A DNA stretch of 64,000 bases from Mesorhizobium helmanticense (GCF_003034915.1 NZ_PZJX01000025.1:177586-241585), one strand, 5' to 3'; shown: positions 18,019-28,282, counted from the stretch's first letter. Made by a program: numbers and translations. Notes: generated from the sequence alone by a model not told the origin.

Positions 18019-18035
18019 TGTGACGATGCGGCCGC

Positions 18036-18542
18036 ATGGCTGAAGACAGAAAGTCCGGCGACGGGGATTTTTCGGTTCCCGCCGACATCGATATCTCGAT
18101 CGAAGCAGGAGACTGGCCCGACGAGGCGGCGCTGACGCGGCTGGTCGATCGCGCCGTGCTGGCCGCCTTTGCCGAAACCGGCGTGGCCGGGCATTCCGAA
18201 CTCAGCATCGTTTTTTCCGACGACGCCCATATCCGCGGTCTCAATGCCAACTGGCGCGGCAAGGACAAGCCGACCAATGTTCTGTCCTTCCCGGCTTTTC
18301 CTTTTCCCAAGGGCGGTCCGCTGCCGCCGATGCTGGGCGACATCGTGCTCGCCGCCGAGACGGTGGCGCGGGAAGCGGCACTGGAAGACAAGCCCCTGGA
18401 CAACCATATCACCCATCTCGTCATCCACGGCCTGCTGCATCTGCTGGGCTACGACCACGAGACCGACACCGAAGCCGAGGAGATGGAAGCGATCGAGCGC
18501 TCAGCACTTGCGAGGCTTGCCATTCCCGATCCCTACGCGTAA
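18036..18542 (+). CDS. ybeY: Endoribonuclease YbeY (rRNA maturation factor)
   Basis: 168 residues. The zinc site reads [11 protein letters not shown] near residue 130 (three histidines), the defining UPF0054 signature. YbeY is a single-strand-specific RNase for 16S rRNA 3'-end maturation and ribosome quality control; in Sinorhizobium it also affects sRNA regulation. It starts 17 bases after phoH. Confidence 0.95.
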   Translation: MAEDRKSGDGDFSVPADIDISIEAGDWPDEAALTRLVDRAVLAAFAETGVAGHSELSIVFSDDAHIRGLNANWRGKDKPTNVLSFPAFPFPKGGPLPPMLGDIVLAAETVAREAALEDKPLDNHITHLVIHGLLHLLGYDHETDTEAEEMEAIERSALARLAIPDPYA

Positions 18543-18569
18543 CTAAAAAGACCAATTGACCGGACGACG

Positions 18570-19643
18570 ATGAACGACAAACCAGAAACTGCCGCCCGCC
18601 CCGACGCCGGCAGTGCGACCAAGCCTTCCGAAACGGCGGAAGAGGGCTCGAGTCCGAGTACCACGACCGGCAGCATCGCCAGCGAGCCATCGCCTGCCGG
18701 TCCTTCCCTGTTCGATCGTGTGCTCGGCCTGTTCAGGCAGCGCAATGGCACCAGCCTGCGCGAGGAGATCGCTGGCGCGCTCGCCGAGACGACGAGCGAT
18801 GCGGAATCTTTCTCGCCCGGCGAGCGGGCAATGCTCAACAACATCCTGCGCTTGCGCGAAGTGCGCGTCGAGGATGTCATGGTGCCGCGCGCCGACATCG
18901 AGGCGGTCGAGATCACCACGACGCTCGGCGATCTTCTGGGGTTGTTCGAGCAGTCGGGCCATTCCCGCATGCCGGTCTATTCCGAAACTCTCGACGACCC
19001 GCGCGGCATGGTCCACATCCGCGACGTGCTGGCCCATATCACCAAGATCGCCCGCGTCAAGAAGGGCAGGACGACCAGGAAGACGCCGGTCGCGACGGTT
19101 CTCGATCTCGCGAAGGTCGATCTCGCGCGCACCATCGGTGACCTCAACCTGATCCGCCCCGTGCTGTTCGTGCCACCGTCCATGCTCGCTTCCGATCTCA
19201 TGGCGCGGATGCAGACGACGCGCACCCAGATGGCGCTGGTCATCGACGAATATGGCGGCACCGACGGCCTCGCTTCGCTGGAGGACATCGTCGAGATGGT
19301 CGTCGGCGACATCGAGGATGAGCATGACGACGACGAGCCGATGATCACCCAGACCGGCGAGGGCGTGTTCGTTGTCGATGGCAAGGCTGAAATCGATGAT
19401 GTGACCAAGATGATCGGCGAGGATTTCGCCGCCGGCGAGCATGGCGAATATGTCGACACCATCGGCGGCATGATCTTCAACACGCTTGGCCGCGTTCCGG
19501 CCCGCGGCGAGGTGGTGCAGGCCATACCCGGCTTCGAATTCCATGTGCTGGATGCCGATCCGCGCCGGGTCAAGCGCGTGCGCATCGTGGAGACCCAGAA
19601 GAGCGAGCGCCGCCGACGCGCAGCGCGCGCCGAACAGGCCTGA
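18570..19643 (+). CDS. corC: CBS-domain CorC/TlyC (hemolysin-like) protein
   Basis: 357 residues. An acidic, low-complexity N-terminus (1-50) precedes LREVRVEDVMVPRADIEAVE, which opens two CBS domains. A C-terminal CorC_HlyC domain follows, with YGGTDGLASLEDIVEMVVGDIEDEHD. Members lacking the membrane DUF21 domain, as here, are associated with Mg2+/Co2+ efflux or nucleotide sensing. It is part of the conserved ybeZ-ybeY-corC-lnt set. Confidence 0.87.
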   Translation: MNDKPETAARPDAGSATKPSETAEEGSSPSTTTGSIASEPSPAGPSLFDRVLGLFRQRNGTSLREEIAGALAETTSDAESFSPGERAMLNNILRLREVRVEDVMVPRADIEAVEITTTLGDLLGLFEQSGHSRMPVYSETLDDPRGMVHIRDVLAHITKIARVKKGRTTRKTPVATVLDLAKVDLARTIGDLNLIRPVLFVPPSMLASDLMARMQTTRTQMALVIDEYGGTDGLASLEDIVEMVVGDIEDEHDDDEPMITQTGEGVFVVDGKAEIDDVTKMIGEDFAAGEHGEYVDTIGGMIFNTLGRVPARGEVVQAIPGFEFHVLDADPRRVKRVRIVETQKSERRRRAARAEQA

Positions 19644-19657
19644 GCACCGATTGGCTG

Positions 19658-20128
19658 ATGACGGTCAGCGACCCCTTCAAGCACTCGACCCTGGGTTCGG
19701 GTGTCTTCTACAAGGACCCGCGCGCCGCACTGGCTTGGCTTGAGGCAGCCTTCGGCTTCGAACCGAGCATGGTGGTCAGCGACGCCAACCGAAAGCTCGT
19801 CCATGCCGAAATGCGGTTTGGTGATTGCTACATCATCGTCGATTCCGAATGGGCCGATTACGTCGCCAGCCCGGCTTCAGTCTCGGGCAAGAACACACAG
19901 TCGGTCTATGTGCGCCTGAAGGACGGCTTGGATGCACATTGCGAGCAAGCGCGGGCGGCCGGCGCGAAAATCGTCCAGGAACCCACCGACCGGTTCTACG
20001 GTGAACGGCAATACCGGGCGCGCGACCCCGAAGGCCATGTCTGGACGTTCACGCAGACCATACGCTCCGTTCCACGTGAGGAAGCCGAGCGGCTGAGCGG
20101 CCTGCGGATCGAGGGCTGGCACCGGTAG
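19658..20128 (+). CDS. VOC (glyoxalase/bleomycin-resistance-like) family protein
   Basis: 156 residues with PhnB-like features: FYKDPRAALAWLEAAFGFEPSMVV at the N-terminus and YRARDPEGHVWTFTQT at the C-terminus. VOC proteins are metal-binding beta-alpha-beta-beta-beta folds with varied enzymatic roles; the substrate here is unknown. It begins 14 bases after corC and so probably shares its message. It separates corC from lnt, which are often direct neighbours. Confidence 0.83.
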   Translation: MTVSDPFKHSTLGSGVFYKDPRAALAWLEAAFGFEPSMVVSDANRKLVHAEMRFGDCYIIVDSEWADYVASPASVSGKNTQSVYVRLKDGLDAHCEQARAAGAKIVQEPTDRFYGERQYRARDPEGHVWTFTQTIRSVPREEAERLSGLRIEGWHR

Positions 20129-20221
20129 CGCTTCGATCGGATTTCGCTCCCCCGGGGTTTGGTACGCGGGGCGCAGCCTGATAAATCTTGCTCCCTGATT
20201 CGCGCGACTCGGGAAATGTGC

Positions 20222-21814
20222 ATGGAGCGCCTGGCCGGCCGGATAATTCTGCTATGGGGTTGGCGGCGCGCACTGGTGGCGTTCCTTGCCGGGGCGCTGG
20301 CGGTTCTTGCCCAGGCGCCTTACGATTTCTTCGCCGTCTGTTTCGTTTCGTTTCCGCTGCTGGTCTGGCTGCTCGATGGCGCGACCGGCGAAGCTTCCGA
20401 TGGTTGGCTCAGGCGTCTGCGGCCGGCTTTCGCCATCGGCTGGTGGTTCGGCTTCGGCTATTTCCTCGCCGGCCTGTGGTGGATCGGCCAGGCGCTTTTG
20501 GTCGAGGCTGACAGCTTCGCCTGGGCACTCCCCTTCGCCGTGGTCGGAATTCCGCTGGCGCTCGCCTTCTTCTACGGCTTCGCGACTGTGGTTGCCCGGC
20601 TGCTGTGGAGCAACGACATCGGCCGCATCGCAGCCCTTGCCTTCGGCTTTGCCCTGGCGGAATGGCTGCGCGGCTTCCTGTTCACCGGTTTTCCCTGGAA
20701 TGCGATCGGCTACGCCGCGATGCCGGTGCCCTTGCTGATGCAGAGCGTGTCGGTGACCGGTATGGTCGGCATGAACGCGCTGGCGGTCTTCGTCTTCGCG
20801 CTGCCTGCCCTGCTTGCGGCGCGCCGGCATGTCCGCCTGGGTACCGCATTGCTTGTCGTCCTCGTCGCGGGCCATGTCGGCTTCGGCTATGTCAGGCTTG
20901 CCGCTCCGCAGAAGCCGGCTGAGCGGAGTCTCGATGTCCGTATCGTGCAGCCGGCTGTCGACCTCTCGGAGAAGTGGGACGCTTCGGTGCGCGACCGCAT
21001 CTTCGCCACCATGATGGGACTTTCGGCCAAGACGCCCGAGCCTGGCCACGGCAAGCCGCAATTGATCCTGTGGCCGGAAACCTCCGTGCCGTTTCTTTTC
21101 ACCGAACGTCCCGATGCGCTGACCGCGCTGGGAAATATGCTCAGCGACGGCCAATTGCTGATCGCCGGCGTCGTCCGGGAGGAGGGCGGCTCGGCGGCAA
21201 GCGCCGACGCCCGGTACTACAATTCCGTGGTGGCCATCGACGACAAGGGCGAAATCGCAGACGCCGTCGACAAGGTTCACCTGGTGCCGTTTGGAGAATA
21301 TCTGCCTTTCGCCGGATTGCTCGGTCGCTTCGGGCTCGAGCAGCTGGTCGCCGGGCCGATGAATTTCGCGGCCGGCAATGAACGGCATCCGATCACGCTT
21401 CCCGGCGGCATCCGTGCGCTTCCGTTCATTTGCTATGAAGTCATCTTTCCCGACCTCGTAGCGGTTGACGCAACGTCAGCCGAGCTTATTGTGAACGTCA
21501 CGAACGATGCGTGGTTCGGGGACACGCCTGGCCCCTACCAGCATTTCAGACAGGCGCAGGTTCGTGCGGTGGAGAACGGGGTGCCCCTCTTGCGCGCAGC
21601 CAATAACGGCATTTCCGCCGTGGTCGATCCGCGCGGACGCATCGTCGACGCGCTGGCGATCGACGCCCGCGGAGCCATAGATGTCCGCGTGCCGATTTCC
21701 AATCAAGCCATCGTCTCCTCCGGCCAAAGACGCATTAACGGAATGCTGATCATGTTGCTGCTTGCCCTTGCGGCATGCGCATTGAATGTAAGGCAAAGGC
21801 TACGGGTGAATTGA
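20222..21814 (+). CDS. lnt: Apolipoprotein N-acyltransferase
   Basis: About 530 residues from ATG 20222 ([16 protein letters not shown]); ATG 20216 and TTG 20159 are also in frame. Six or so membrane helices fill the first 230 residues. The nitrilase-like periplasmic domain follows, with the Glu-Lys-Cys triad in [21 protein letters not shown] and FICYEVIFP. Lnt adds the third acyl chain to lipoproteins in the inner membrane. The stop overlaps the -35 of the next candidate promoter. Confidence 0.93.
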   Translation: MERLAGRIILLWGWRRALVAFLAGALAVLAQAPYDFFAVCFVSFPLLVWLLDGATGEASDGWLRRLRPAFAIGWWFGFGYFLAGLWWIGQALLVEADSFAWALPFAVVGIPLALAFFYGFATVVARLLWSNDIGRIAALAFGFALAEWLRGFLFTGFPWNAIGYAAMPVPLLMQSVSVTGMVGMNALAVFVFALPALLAARRHVRLGTALLVVLVAGHVGFGYVRLAAPQKPAERSLDVRIVQPAVDLSEKWDASVRDRIFATMMGLSAKTPEPGHGKPQLILWPETSVPFLFTERPDALTALGNMLSDGQLLIAGVVREEGGSAASADARYYNSVVAIDDKGEIADAVDKVHLVPFGEYLPFAGLLGRFGLEQLVAGPMNFAAGNERHPITLPGGIRALPFICYEVIFPDLVAVDATSAELIVNVTNDAWFGDTPGPYQHFRQAQVRAVENGVPLLRAANNGISAVVDPRGRIVDALAIDARGAIDVRVPISNQAIVSSGQRRINGMLIMLLLALAACALNVRQRLRVN

Positions 21815-21840
21815 CAGTCGACACATTAGAAACTCATACT
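21811..21840 (+). promoter_or_regulatory. Candidate sigma-70-type promoter for the XRE regulator
   Basis: A consensus TTGACA at 21811-21816 is followed after 18 bases by CATACT at 21835-21840 (four of six -10 matches). It overlaps the lnt stop and leaves a leader of about 110 bases before ATG 21956. The leader is A+T-rich near 21900-21955. Confidence 0.5.
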
Positions 21841-21955
21841 GTAAGCGCCTGAAATTTCTCGAAGTCGGTGGGTCGTAGTGTTGGGGCACTGGCCGCCAGA
21901 TTAGGTTGGGCGGAAAAAAATAGAAAAAGCCGGAAAAATTCGGCGAGGAAAAATA

Positions 21956-22375
21956 ATGACAGAAGAGAACAAGAAGAAACCGAATCCTATCGATATCCAT
22001 GTCGGAAGTCGTGTCAGGCTTCGGCGCAACATGTTGGGAATGAGCCAGGAAAAGCTGGGTGAGAACCTCGGCATCACCTTTCAGCAGATCCAGAAATACG
22101 AAAAGGGGACCAATCGCGTCGGCGCCAGCCGCTTGCAGGCAATCGCCTCGATTCTCGGCGTGCCTGTCGCCTTCTTTTTCGAGGACGCGCCGGGCCAGGA
22201 GGCCGTGGGTAACCGCGGGTTTGCCGAAGACGCATCGATGACTTTTGCCGTTGAATTCTGCGGCAGTCCGGAAGGTCTCCAGCTCAACCGGGCCTTCGTC
22301 AAGATCGCTGACGTGAAGGTTCGCCGCAAGATCATCGAGCTGGTGAAAGCCCTTTCCGTCGACGAAGTTGATTGA
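21956..22375 (+). CDS. XRE-family helix-turn-helix regulator (PraR-like)
   Basis: 139 residues. An N-terminal HTH spans about 15-70: RLRRNMLGMSQEKLGENLG, then FQQIQKYEKGTNRVG as recognition helix and LGVPVAFFFED as the end of the domain. A C-terminal segment ends VRRKIIELVKALSVDE. The sequence resembles the rhizobial PraR/PhrR type of regulator of biofilm and quorum-sensing genes, but I cannot confirm orthology. It stands alone between lnt and metK with its own candidate promoter. Confidence 0.85.
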   Translation: MTEENKKKPNPIDIHVGSRVRLRRNMLGMSQEKLGENLGITFQQIQKYEKGTNRVGASRLQAIASILGVPVAFFFEDAPGQEAVGNRGFAEDASMTFAVEFCGSPEGLQLNRAFVKIADVKVRRKIIELVKALSVDEVD

Positions 22376-22394
22376 TCCGGGAAGTTGATTGATC
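22364..22394 (+). repeat. 14-base direct duplication across the regulator stop codon
   Basis: GAAGTTGATTGATC occurs at 22364-22377 and again at 22381-22394, three bases apart. The first copy contains the last codons and the TGA of the regulator gene. It looks like a recent local duplication and does not alter the protein. Confidence 0.8.
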
Positions 22395-22727
22395 TGGCAG
22401 GCCGCTGAGAAGGTCGAAAAAGACCGGGGCGTTGTGGCGGGGCACGCGAATTCCCGCGGTCGCGGGCATTGTGGAATTCGCGTTCCATAGACACCACGGG
22501 ACGGGATCGGTTTTGCTCGACACGCGTCCCCAAAGCCCTTTTTCTTGCGACCTGTGAAAAAGCATGGGACGACGGCTGCGCCCTGCCCGCTGTCCAGGAT
22601 ACCAAGATAATAGCATCGAAATTCACGCCAGGGCGGAGACCCCGCTTGACGAGCGGCGGCTGGCACCGCTAACACGTGGCGCGCCAGGATCGGCAGCCTG
22701 CCGATACTTTTTCGAGAGGGGACACCC
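22376..22727 (+). other. Long structured leader between the XRE regulator and metK
   Basis: 352 bases without a gene. Strong secondary structure includes a hairpin with perfect ten-base arms at 22444-22453 and 22474-22483 and an inner CCCGCG/CGCGGG stem, which may end the regulator transcript. A smaller CTTTTTC/GAAAAAG pairing lies near 22539-22561. A possible pseudoknot and a terminator-like hairpin immediately before metK are listed separately. Confidence 0.55.
22652..22705 (+). promoter_or_regulatory. Possible H-type pseudoknot plus terminator-like hairpin ahead of metK (candidate riboswitch)
   Basis: AGCGG (22652-22656) pairs with CCGCT (22666-22670). Loop bases CTGGC (22660-22664) can pair with GCCAG (22683-22687), giving an H-type pseudoknot. 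Then ATCGGCA/TGCCGAT (22689-22695 with 22699-22705) forms a hairpin followed by ACTTTTT and the metK ribosome site GAGAGGGG. Compact pseudoknot SAM sensors (SAM-II, SAM/SAH) are known before methionine-cycle genes in alphaproteobacteria, but I could not match their conserved bases, so this rests on topology and position. G+C-rich DNA makes chance pairing likely. Confidence 0.35.
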
Positions 22728-24005
22728 GTGACGCGGCAGAACTACTTCTTTACCTCGGAATCCGTTGCCGAGGGCCATCCCGACAAGGTTTGTGATCGTA
22801 TCTCCGACGAGATCGTCGATCTGGTTTATCGCGAGGCCAGGAAGACCGGCATGGATCCCTGGAAGGTCCGCGTCGCCTGCGAAACGCTGGCGACCACGAA
22901 CCGCGTCGTCATCGCCGGCGAAGTGCGCGTCCCCGATACGCTGCTCAAGAAGGACAAGGAAGGCAACATCCTGAAGGATGCCGCCGGCCATCCGATCGTC
23001 AATCCGGCGAAGTTCAAATCGGTCGCCCGCAAGGCCATCCGCGAAATCGGCTACGAACAGGCCGGGTTCCACTGGAAGACGGCAAAGATCGACGTTCTGC
23101 TGCATGGCCAGTCGCCGGATATCGGCCAGGGCGTTGATAATGCGTCCGACCGCCAGGGCGAGGAAGGGGCCGGCGACCAGGGCATCATGTTCGGCTATGC
23201 CTGCCGCGAGACGCCCGACCTGATGCCGGCGCCGATCTACTACAGCCACAAGATCCTCGAACTGCTGGCTGCCGCGCGGCATGAGGGCAGTGGCGATGCC
23301 GGCCGGCTTGGCCCGGATGCCAAGAGCCAGGTCACGGTCCGCTATATCGACGGCAAGGCGGCCGAGGCAACGCAGATCGTCCTGTCGACCCAGCATCTCG
23401 ATGCGAGCTGGGATTCCCAGAAGGTCCGCAAGGTCGTCGAACCCTATATCCGCGAGGCGCTTGGCGATCTCAAGATCGCCGACAATTGCAACTGGTACAT
23501 CAACCCGACCGGCAAGTTCGTCATCGGCGGCCCTGACGGCGACGCTGGCCTGACCGGCCGCAAGATCATCGTCGACACCTATGGTGGCGCGGCGCCCCAT
23601 GGCGGTGGTGCTTTCTCCGGCAAGGACACCACAAAGGTCGACCGCTCCGCCGCCTATGCGGCGCGCTACCTCGCCAAGAACGTCGTGGCGGCCAAGCTCG
23701 CCGACCGCTGCACCATCCAGCTTTCCTACGCCATCGGCGTCGCCCAGCCATTGTCGGTCTATGTCGACCTGCACGGCACCGGTAAGGTCGACGAGGCAAG
23801 GCTCGAGCAGGCTCTGCGCAGCGTAATGGACCTGTCGCCGTCCGGCATCCGCCGCCACCTCGATCTTAACAAGCCGATCTACGCCAAGACGTCGTCCTAC
23901 GGCCATTTCGGCCGCAAGGCCGGCCGTGACGGGTCGTTCTCCTGGGAGAAGACCGATCTGGCCAAGGCGCTCAAGGACGCGGTCGCCGACCCGGTCGCCG
24001 CCTAA
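22728..24005 (+). CDS. metK: S-adenosylmethionine synthetase
   Basis: 425 residues starting at GTG 22728 with GAGAGGGG upstream. [18 protein letters not shown] provides the methionine/ATP-binding N-terminus, and the metal and phosphate loops read [14 protein letters not shown] and [14 protein letters not shown]. It makes SAM from methionine and ATP. It is longer than the roughly 384-residue enterobacterial enzyme, as is usual for alphaproteobacteria. trmB, a SAM-consuming enzyme, follows after 11 bases. A structured leader suggests feedback control. Confidence 0.97.
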   Translation: MTRQNYFFTSESVAEGHPDKVCDRISDEIVDLVYREARKTGMDPWKVRVACETLATTNRVVIAGEVRVPDTLLKKDKEGNILKDAAGHPIVNPAKFKSVARKAIREIGYEQAGFHWKTAKIDVLLHGQSPDIGQGVDNASDRQGEEGAGDQGIMFGYACRETPDLMPAPIYYSHKILELLAAARHEGSGDAGRLGPDAKSQVTVRYIDGKAAEATQIVLSTQHLDASWDSQKVRKVVEPYIREALGDLKIADNCNWYINPTGKFVIGGPDGDAGLTGRKIIVDTYGGAAPHGGGAFSGKDTTKVDRSAAYAARYLAKNVVAAKLADRCTIQLSYAIGVAQPLSVYVDLHGTGKVDEARLEQALRSVMDLSPSGIRRHLDLNKPIYAKTSSYGHFGRKAGRDGSFSWEKTDLAKALKDAVADPVAA

Positions 24006-24016
24006 CCGCGGCGCCC

Positions 24017-24733
24017 ATGGACCCGAAGGACCGGGATCCGAAAGACCGGCCAAGCCGTGCGACCGAAGCGTTTTTCGGCCGCCGGCGCGGCAAGACCATC
24101 CGCCCGCAGCAGCAGGCGGCACTGGAAACCGGCTTCAGGACATACAGGCTCGAATTGACGGCGGCACCACCGCCCGATCTGCGCAGCCTGTTCGAAGCCG
24201 ATGTCGGCGCCATCCACCTCGAAATCGGTTTCGGCGGCGGCGAGCACCTCTTGCATCGCGCGACGGCGGCTCCGGCGACCGGCTCTATCGGCGTCGAGCC
24301 TTTCGTCAACGGCATGGCCAAGATGATGATGGCGGTCAGGGAACGGCCGCTTGCCAACCTTCGGGTTTATGATGACGACGCCACGCGCCTGCTCGACTGG
24401 CTGCCGCAAGCCTCGCTCGACGGCATCGACCTGCTCTATCCCGATCCCTGGCCGAAGAAGAAACACTGGAAGCGACGCTTCGTCAGTCCGCTCAATCTCG
24501 ACCGTTTCGCGCGCGTGCTGAAGCCTGGCGGAAAATTCCGCTTTGCCTCCGATATCGACAGCTATGTGAACTGGACGCTGCTCAACTGCCGGGCGCATGA
24601 TGCGTTCGCCTGGCAGGCCGGCGAAGCGGCCGACTGGCATCAGCCTTATGAGGGTTGGCCGGGGACGCGCTACGAGGCAAAGGCCATTCGCGAGGGCCGG
24701 CGGCCGGCCTATCTCACCTTCATCAGAAAATAG
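24017..24733 (+). CDS. trmB: tRNA (guanine-N7-)-methyltransferase
   Basis: 238 residues. SAM motif I is [12 protein letters not shown] near residue 70, and the family signature [18 protein letters not shown] lies near 140. It makes m7G46 in the tRNA variable loop using SAM. The 11-base gap to metK suggests a shared message, a frequent rhizobial arrangement. Confidence 0.94.
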   Translation: MDPKDRDPKDRPSRATEAFFGRRRGKTIRPQQQAALETGFRTYRLELTAAPPPDLRSLFEADVGAIHLEIGFGGGEHLLHRATAAPATGSIGVEPFVNGMAKMMMAVRERPLANLRVYDDDATRLLDWLPQASLDGIDLLYPDPWPKKKHWKRRFVSPLNLDRFARVLKPGGKFRFASDIDSYVNWTLLNCRAHDAFAWQAGEAADWHQPYEGWPGTRYEAKAIREGRRPAYLTFIRK

Positions 24734-24808
24734 CGCCTTTTCGGAAATACCGCAGCATGACGCTCGGACGCCCAATTGGCCCAGGCGTCACGCCGGCAGC
24801 AGGCTGCC

Positions 24809-24973
24809 TCAGAAGCGGCCGATCTTGTCGAACGCGGCTGGATCCATGCCGAGCCTGCGCAGATCGTCGGCGCGCGGCTTGCGGCCAGCTTCGACGGCTC
24901 TCGACGCGGCAACGGCGCTGCCGAATGTGGTGAAGATGTCGCCAATGGCGGAAAACAGTTTACGGCTGCTCAT
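24809..24973 (-). CDS. Small conserved-looking hypothetical protein
   Basis: 54 residues from ATG 24973, which has GGAAGG seven bases upstream; an in-frame GTG at 24997 is less likely. The sequence begins MSSRKLFSAIGDIFTTFGSA and ends LRRLGMDPAAFDKIGRF: an amphipathic N-terminus followed by a short basic helix. It looks like a small protein family seen in rhizobia with the LRRLGxDP ending, but I cannot assign a function. It is convergent with trmB. Confidence 0.6.
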   Translation of the reverse strand: MSSRKLFSAIGDIFTTFGSAVAASRAVEAGRKPRADDLRRLGMDPAAFDKIGRF

Positions 24974-25172
24974 GATATCAAACCTTCCGCGCGCCACCGC
25001 GCGCTCTTTGTGCGATGCAACATAGATAGGTGTGGCGCACCTCCAATCACAGCCGCGTTACTGCATGGTCGCCCTGCGTCAGGCGCAAGGCTGCCCGTCT
25101 CCTCCTCGGTCAGTCGCATCATTGCCGGGCTACCCATCTGCTGCCCGACCCACACAGGACTTCTAAGCAGAC

Positions 25173-25201
25173 TTGAAACGCCGGCCGGTATCGTCTATAT
25201 C
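25173..25201 (+). promoter_or_regulatory. Candidate sigma-70-type promoter for rimP-nusA-infB
   Basis: TTGAAA at 25173-25178 and TATATC at 25196-25201 are separated by 17 bases, the ideal spacing. Five of six -35 bases and four of six -10 bases match consensus. A transcript would begin near 25208, about 95 bases before rimP. Confidence 0.55.
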
Positions 25202-25228
25202 AGCCTCAAATTCTTGGTCGGTATGACG

Positions 25229-25262
25229 AAGAGTGGGTCCACCCGGTCCCGCTCTTTTTTAT
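25229..25262 (+). terminator. Intrinsic terminator (attenuator) in the rimP-nusA leader
   Basis: AAGAGTGGG at 25229-25237 pairs with CCCGCTCTT at 25248-25256 (nine pairs including one G-U), and six T residues run through 25255-25260. It lies between the candidate promoter and rimP, some 40 bases before the rimP start. It is on the strand of the operon and no plus-strand gene ends nearby, so premature termination is the likely use. Confidence 0.6.
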
Positions 25263-25303
25263 TACCTGCCGGCCAGTCACGGAAAAGATAGCGACAGGAT
25301 CGA

Positions 25304-25951
25304 ATGACAGCAGCGGCAAGCCAGGCCGACGACCGCATCATCCGCGAAAGCGGCATCGATGCGCGTATCGCGCTGATCGTGCAGCCGGTGCTGCGCGGCA
25401 TCGGCTTCCGCCTGGTGCGGGTGCATCTGTCGGGCCAGAACGGGCTGACGCTGCAGATCATGGCCGAACGCGAGGACGGCACCATGACCGTCGAGGATTG
25501 CGAAGAGGTCAGTCGCGCGGTTTCGCCGGCGCTCGATGTCGATGATCCGATCGAAAAGGCGTATCATCTCGAAGTGTCGTCGCCCGGCATCGACCGGCCG
25601 CTGGTGCGCAAGTCGGACTTCGTCACCTGGACCGGCCATCTGATCAAGATGGAAACCTCGGTCCTGGTCGCCGAGCGCAAGCGCTTCAAGGGCAAGATCG
25701 CCGAGGCCGGTGAAGACGACGTGCTGATCGCTCGCGACAAGGCCGCCTATGGCGAGGAGCCGACGGTGCGCGTGCCCTACGACGCGATTGCCGATGCGCG
25801 GCTGGTGCTGACCGACGATCTCATCCGCGATGCCCTGTCGAAGGACAACAGGGCGCGCAAGGAAGCAAAAAAGCGCCGCGGCGAACCCGAAGACGACGCG
25901 CCAGAGGGCGCGGAAGCGGACGCCACGGAAGAAACCGAACAGGAAATGTGA
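25304..25951 (+). CDS. rimP: Ribosome maturation factor RimP
   Basis: 215 residues. The N-terminal domain includes [20 protein letters not shown] and [32 protein letters not shown] marks the start of the C-terminal SH3-like domain. A charged C-terminal tail of about 40 residues ([13 protein letters not shown] type) extends past the usual fold. RimP assists 30S assembly. It is the first gene of the nusA-infB operon, 46 bases before nusA. Confidence 0.94.
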   Translation: MTAAASQADDRIIRESGIDARIALIVQPVLRGIGFRLVRVHLSGQNGLTLQIMAEREDGTMTVEDCEEVSRAVSPALDVDDPIEKAYHLEVSSPGIDRPLVRKSDFVTWTGHLIKMETSVLVAERKRFKGKIAEAGEDDVLIARDKAAYGEEPTVRVPYDAIADARLVLTDDLIRDALSKDNRARKEAKKRRGEPEDDAPEGAEADATEETEQEM

Positions 25952-25997
25952 TTGGGCTGCCGGGCGAAGGCTCGGCAACAAGCTCGGGAGAAAAGAA

Positions 25998-27593
25998 ATG
26001 GTTGTAAGCGCCAACAGGCTTGAACTGCTGCAGATCGCCGACGCGGTCGCGCGTGAAAAGTCGATCGACAAGTCGATCGTCATCGCCGCCATGGCCGATG
26101 CGATCCAGAAGGCCGCGCGCTCGCGCTACGGCCAGGAGACCAATATCCGCGCTGATATCAACGCCAACACCGGCGAGATGAAGCTGCAGCGGCTGATGGA
26201 AGTGGTCGAGAAGGTCGACGACTACGCCACGCAGATCGCCATTTCCTCGGCGCGCGAGCGCAACCCCGATGCCCAGCTTGGCGACTTCATCGCCGAACAG
26301 CTGCCGCCGATGGATTTCGGCCGCATCGCCGCCCAGTCGGCCAAGCAGGTCATCGTGCAGAAGGTGCGTGAGGCCGAGCGCGATCGCCAGTATGACGAAT
26401 ACAAGGACCGCATCGGCGAGATCGTCAACGGCACGGTCAAGCGCGTCGAATACGGCAACGTCATTGTCGATCTTGGCCGCGGCGAGGCGATCATCCGCCG
26501 CGACGAGCTGATCCCGCGCGAGAACTACAAATATGGCGATCGCGTCCGCGCCTATGTCTATGACGTGCGTCGCGAGCAGCGCGGCCCGCAGATCTTCCTG
26601 TCGCGCACCCATCCGCAGTTCATGGCCAAGCTGTTCACCATGGAAGTGCCGGAGATCTATGACGGCATCATCGAGATCAAGTCGGTGGCCCGCGACCCCG
26701 GTTCGCGCGCCAAGATCGCCGTCATCTCGCGTGACTCATCGATCGACCCGGTCGGCGCCTGCGTCGGTATGCGCGGTTCCCGCGTCCAGGCGGTGGTCGG
26801 CGAATTGCAGGGCGAGAAGATCGATATCATTCCGTGGTCGCCTTCGGCCGCGTCCTTCATCGTCAACGCGCTGCAGCCGGCGGAAGTCGCCAAGGTCGTC
26901 CTCGACGAGGATGCCGAGCGCATCGAGGTCGTGGTGCCGGACGACCAGCTCTCGCTGGCCATCGGCCGCCGCGGCCAGAACGTGCGGCTTGCCTCGCAGC
27001 TCACCGGCTGGGATATCGACATCCTGACCGAGCAGGAAGAGAGCGAACGTCGCCAGAAGGAATTCGTCGAGCGTTCGGCGCTGTTCATGGAAGCCCTCGA
27101 CGTCGATGAGATGGTAGGCCAGGTGCTCGCCTCCGAAGGCTTCACCAGCGTCGAGGAGGTCGCCTATGTCGATGCCGACGAGATCGCGTCGATCGACGGC
27201 TTCGACGAAGACACCGCTTCGGAAATCCAGACCCGCGCCCGCGAATATCTCGAGAAGATCGAGGCCGAGCACGACGAGAAACGCAAGGCGCTGGGCGTGA
27301 CGGACGAATTGCGCGAGATCCCCGGCGTCACCACCGCCATGATGGTGACGCTCGGCGAGGATGGTGTGAAGACGATCGAAGACTTCGCCGGCTATGCCGC
27401 CGACGATCTGACCGGATGGAAGGAACGCAAGGACGGCGAGACGAAGGTTTTCCCCGGGGTGCTTGCCAGTCACGGTGTGTCGCGCGCCGATGCCGAGCAG
27501 ATGGTTCTGGCTGCCCGCCTCAAGGCTGGCTGGATCACCGAGGACGAGGTTGCGGCCCAGGAAGCGCCGGCTGACGAAGCCGTTGGTGCGTGA
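25998..27593 (+). CDS. nusA: Transcription termination/antitermination factor NusA
   Basis: 531 residues from ATG 25998. The N-terminal RNA-polymerase-binding domain is followed by an S1 domain (about 135-200), KH domains ([20 protein letters not shown] and [15 protein letters not shown]), and two helix-hairpin-helix acidic repeats at the C-terminus. NusA binds elongating polymerase and boosts pausing and hairpin folding at intrinsic terminators. In E. coli it controls its own operon through leader terminators, which is notable given the terminator ahead of rimP here. Confidence 0.97.
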   Translation: MVVSANRLELLQIADAVAREKSIDKSIVIAAMADAIQKAARSRYGQETNIRADINANTGEMKLQRLMEVVEKVDDYATQIAISSARERNPDAQLGDFIAEQLPPMDFGRIAAQSAKQVIVQKVREAERDRQYDEYKDRIGEIVNGTVKRVEYGNVIVDLGRGEAIIRRDELIPRENYKYGDRVRAYVYDVRREQRGPQIFLSRTHPQFMAKLFTMEVPEIYDGIIEIKSVARDPGSRAKIAVISRDSSIDPVGACVGMRGSRVQAVVGELQGEKIDIIPWSPSAASFIVNALQPAEVAKVVLDEDAERIEVVVPDDQLSLAIGRRGQNVRLASQLTGWDIDILTEQEESERRQKEFVERSALFMEALDVDEMVGQVLASEGFTSVEEVAYVDADEIASIDGFDEDTASEIQTRAREYLEKIEAEHDEKRKALGVTDELREIPGVTTAMMVTLGEDGVKTIEDFAGYAADDLTGWKERKDGETKVFPGVLASHGVSRADAEQMVLAARLKAGWITEDEVAAQEAPADEAVGA

Positions 27594-27631
27594 GGTGAAA
27601 CCGCATCGCACACAACCCGCCCTTGGACGAG

Positions 27632-28282
27632 ATGAACGATCGCACCTGCATCGTCACGCGCAGACAGGCCGAACCGGATGAATTGATCCGTTTCGTCGTC
27701 GGCCCGGATTCGGCCGTCGTTCCGGACATCAAGAAAAACCTGCCCGGCCGTGGTTGCTGGGTGACGGCCGACCGCCTACATATCGACAAGGCGGCTGCGA
27801 AAAACCTGTTTGCCCGCGCCTTCAAGGCGCAAGTGACCGTGCCGGCCGAACTCGGTGGCATGGTCGACGGGCTGCTTTCCAGATCCGCTTTGGGTATGCT
27901 GGGCCTTGCTCGCAAGGCAGGCGCAATCGCGCTCGGCGCCACCAAGGTCGAGAGCGCGGTGCGCGGCGGACTGGCGCTTTTCGTGCTCCACGCAGCCGAG
28001 GCGTCCGATGATGGGGTTCGCAAGATCAACCAGGCGCGGCGGGCAACCGTCCATCTTGGTGGCCCCGCCATCCTTGCCTACAAACTTTTCTCCGAAGCCG
28101 AGTTGAGCTTGGCATTGGGGGGTACAAATGTGATACATGCTGCCGTTCTCGCGGGAGACGCGGGCAGGGCGGTCCAGAAGCGCATGGTTGCGCTCGACCG
28201 GTATCGGGGCGGTTCCCCGGACGATCTGGCAATGCTTGCGGCCGTTGCTGACGAAGATGATGCCGCAGAGGATATGGAATGA
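27632..28282 (+). CDS. YlxR-L7Ae-type RNA-binding protein
   Basis: 216 residues from ATG 27632; a TTG nine bases upstream is also possible. The N-terminus is a DUF448/YlxR domain ([18 protein letters not shown], then LPGRGCWV). The C-terminus has a ribosomal L7Ae-like part ([20 protein letters not shown]). Fusions of the two are usual in alphaproteobacteria. It lies between nusA and infB and its stop overlaps the infB start as ATGA. Confidence 0.9.
   Translation: MNDRTCIVTRRQAEPDELIRFVVGPDSAVVPDIKKNLPGRGCWVTADRLHIDKAAAKNLFARAFKAQVTVPAELGGMVDGLLSRSALGMLGLARKAGAIALGATKVESAVRGGLALFVLHAAEASDDGVRKINQARRATVHLGGPAILAYKLFSEAELSLALGGTNVIHAAVLAGDAGRAVQKRMVALDRYRGGSPDDLAMLAAVADEDDAAEDME

Larger units (their letters stand above)
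24974..25303 (+). other. Upstream region of the rimP-nusA-infB operon
   Basis: 330 bases without a gene. It contains the minus-strand ribosome site of the small protein, then a good sigma-70-type promoter and an intrinsic terminator on the plus strand, both listed separately. No RNA gene was recognised in it. Confidence 0.6.
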
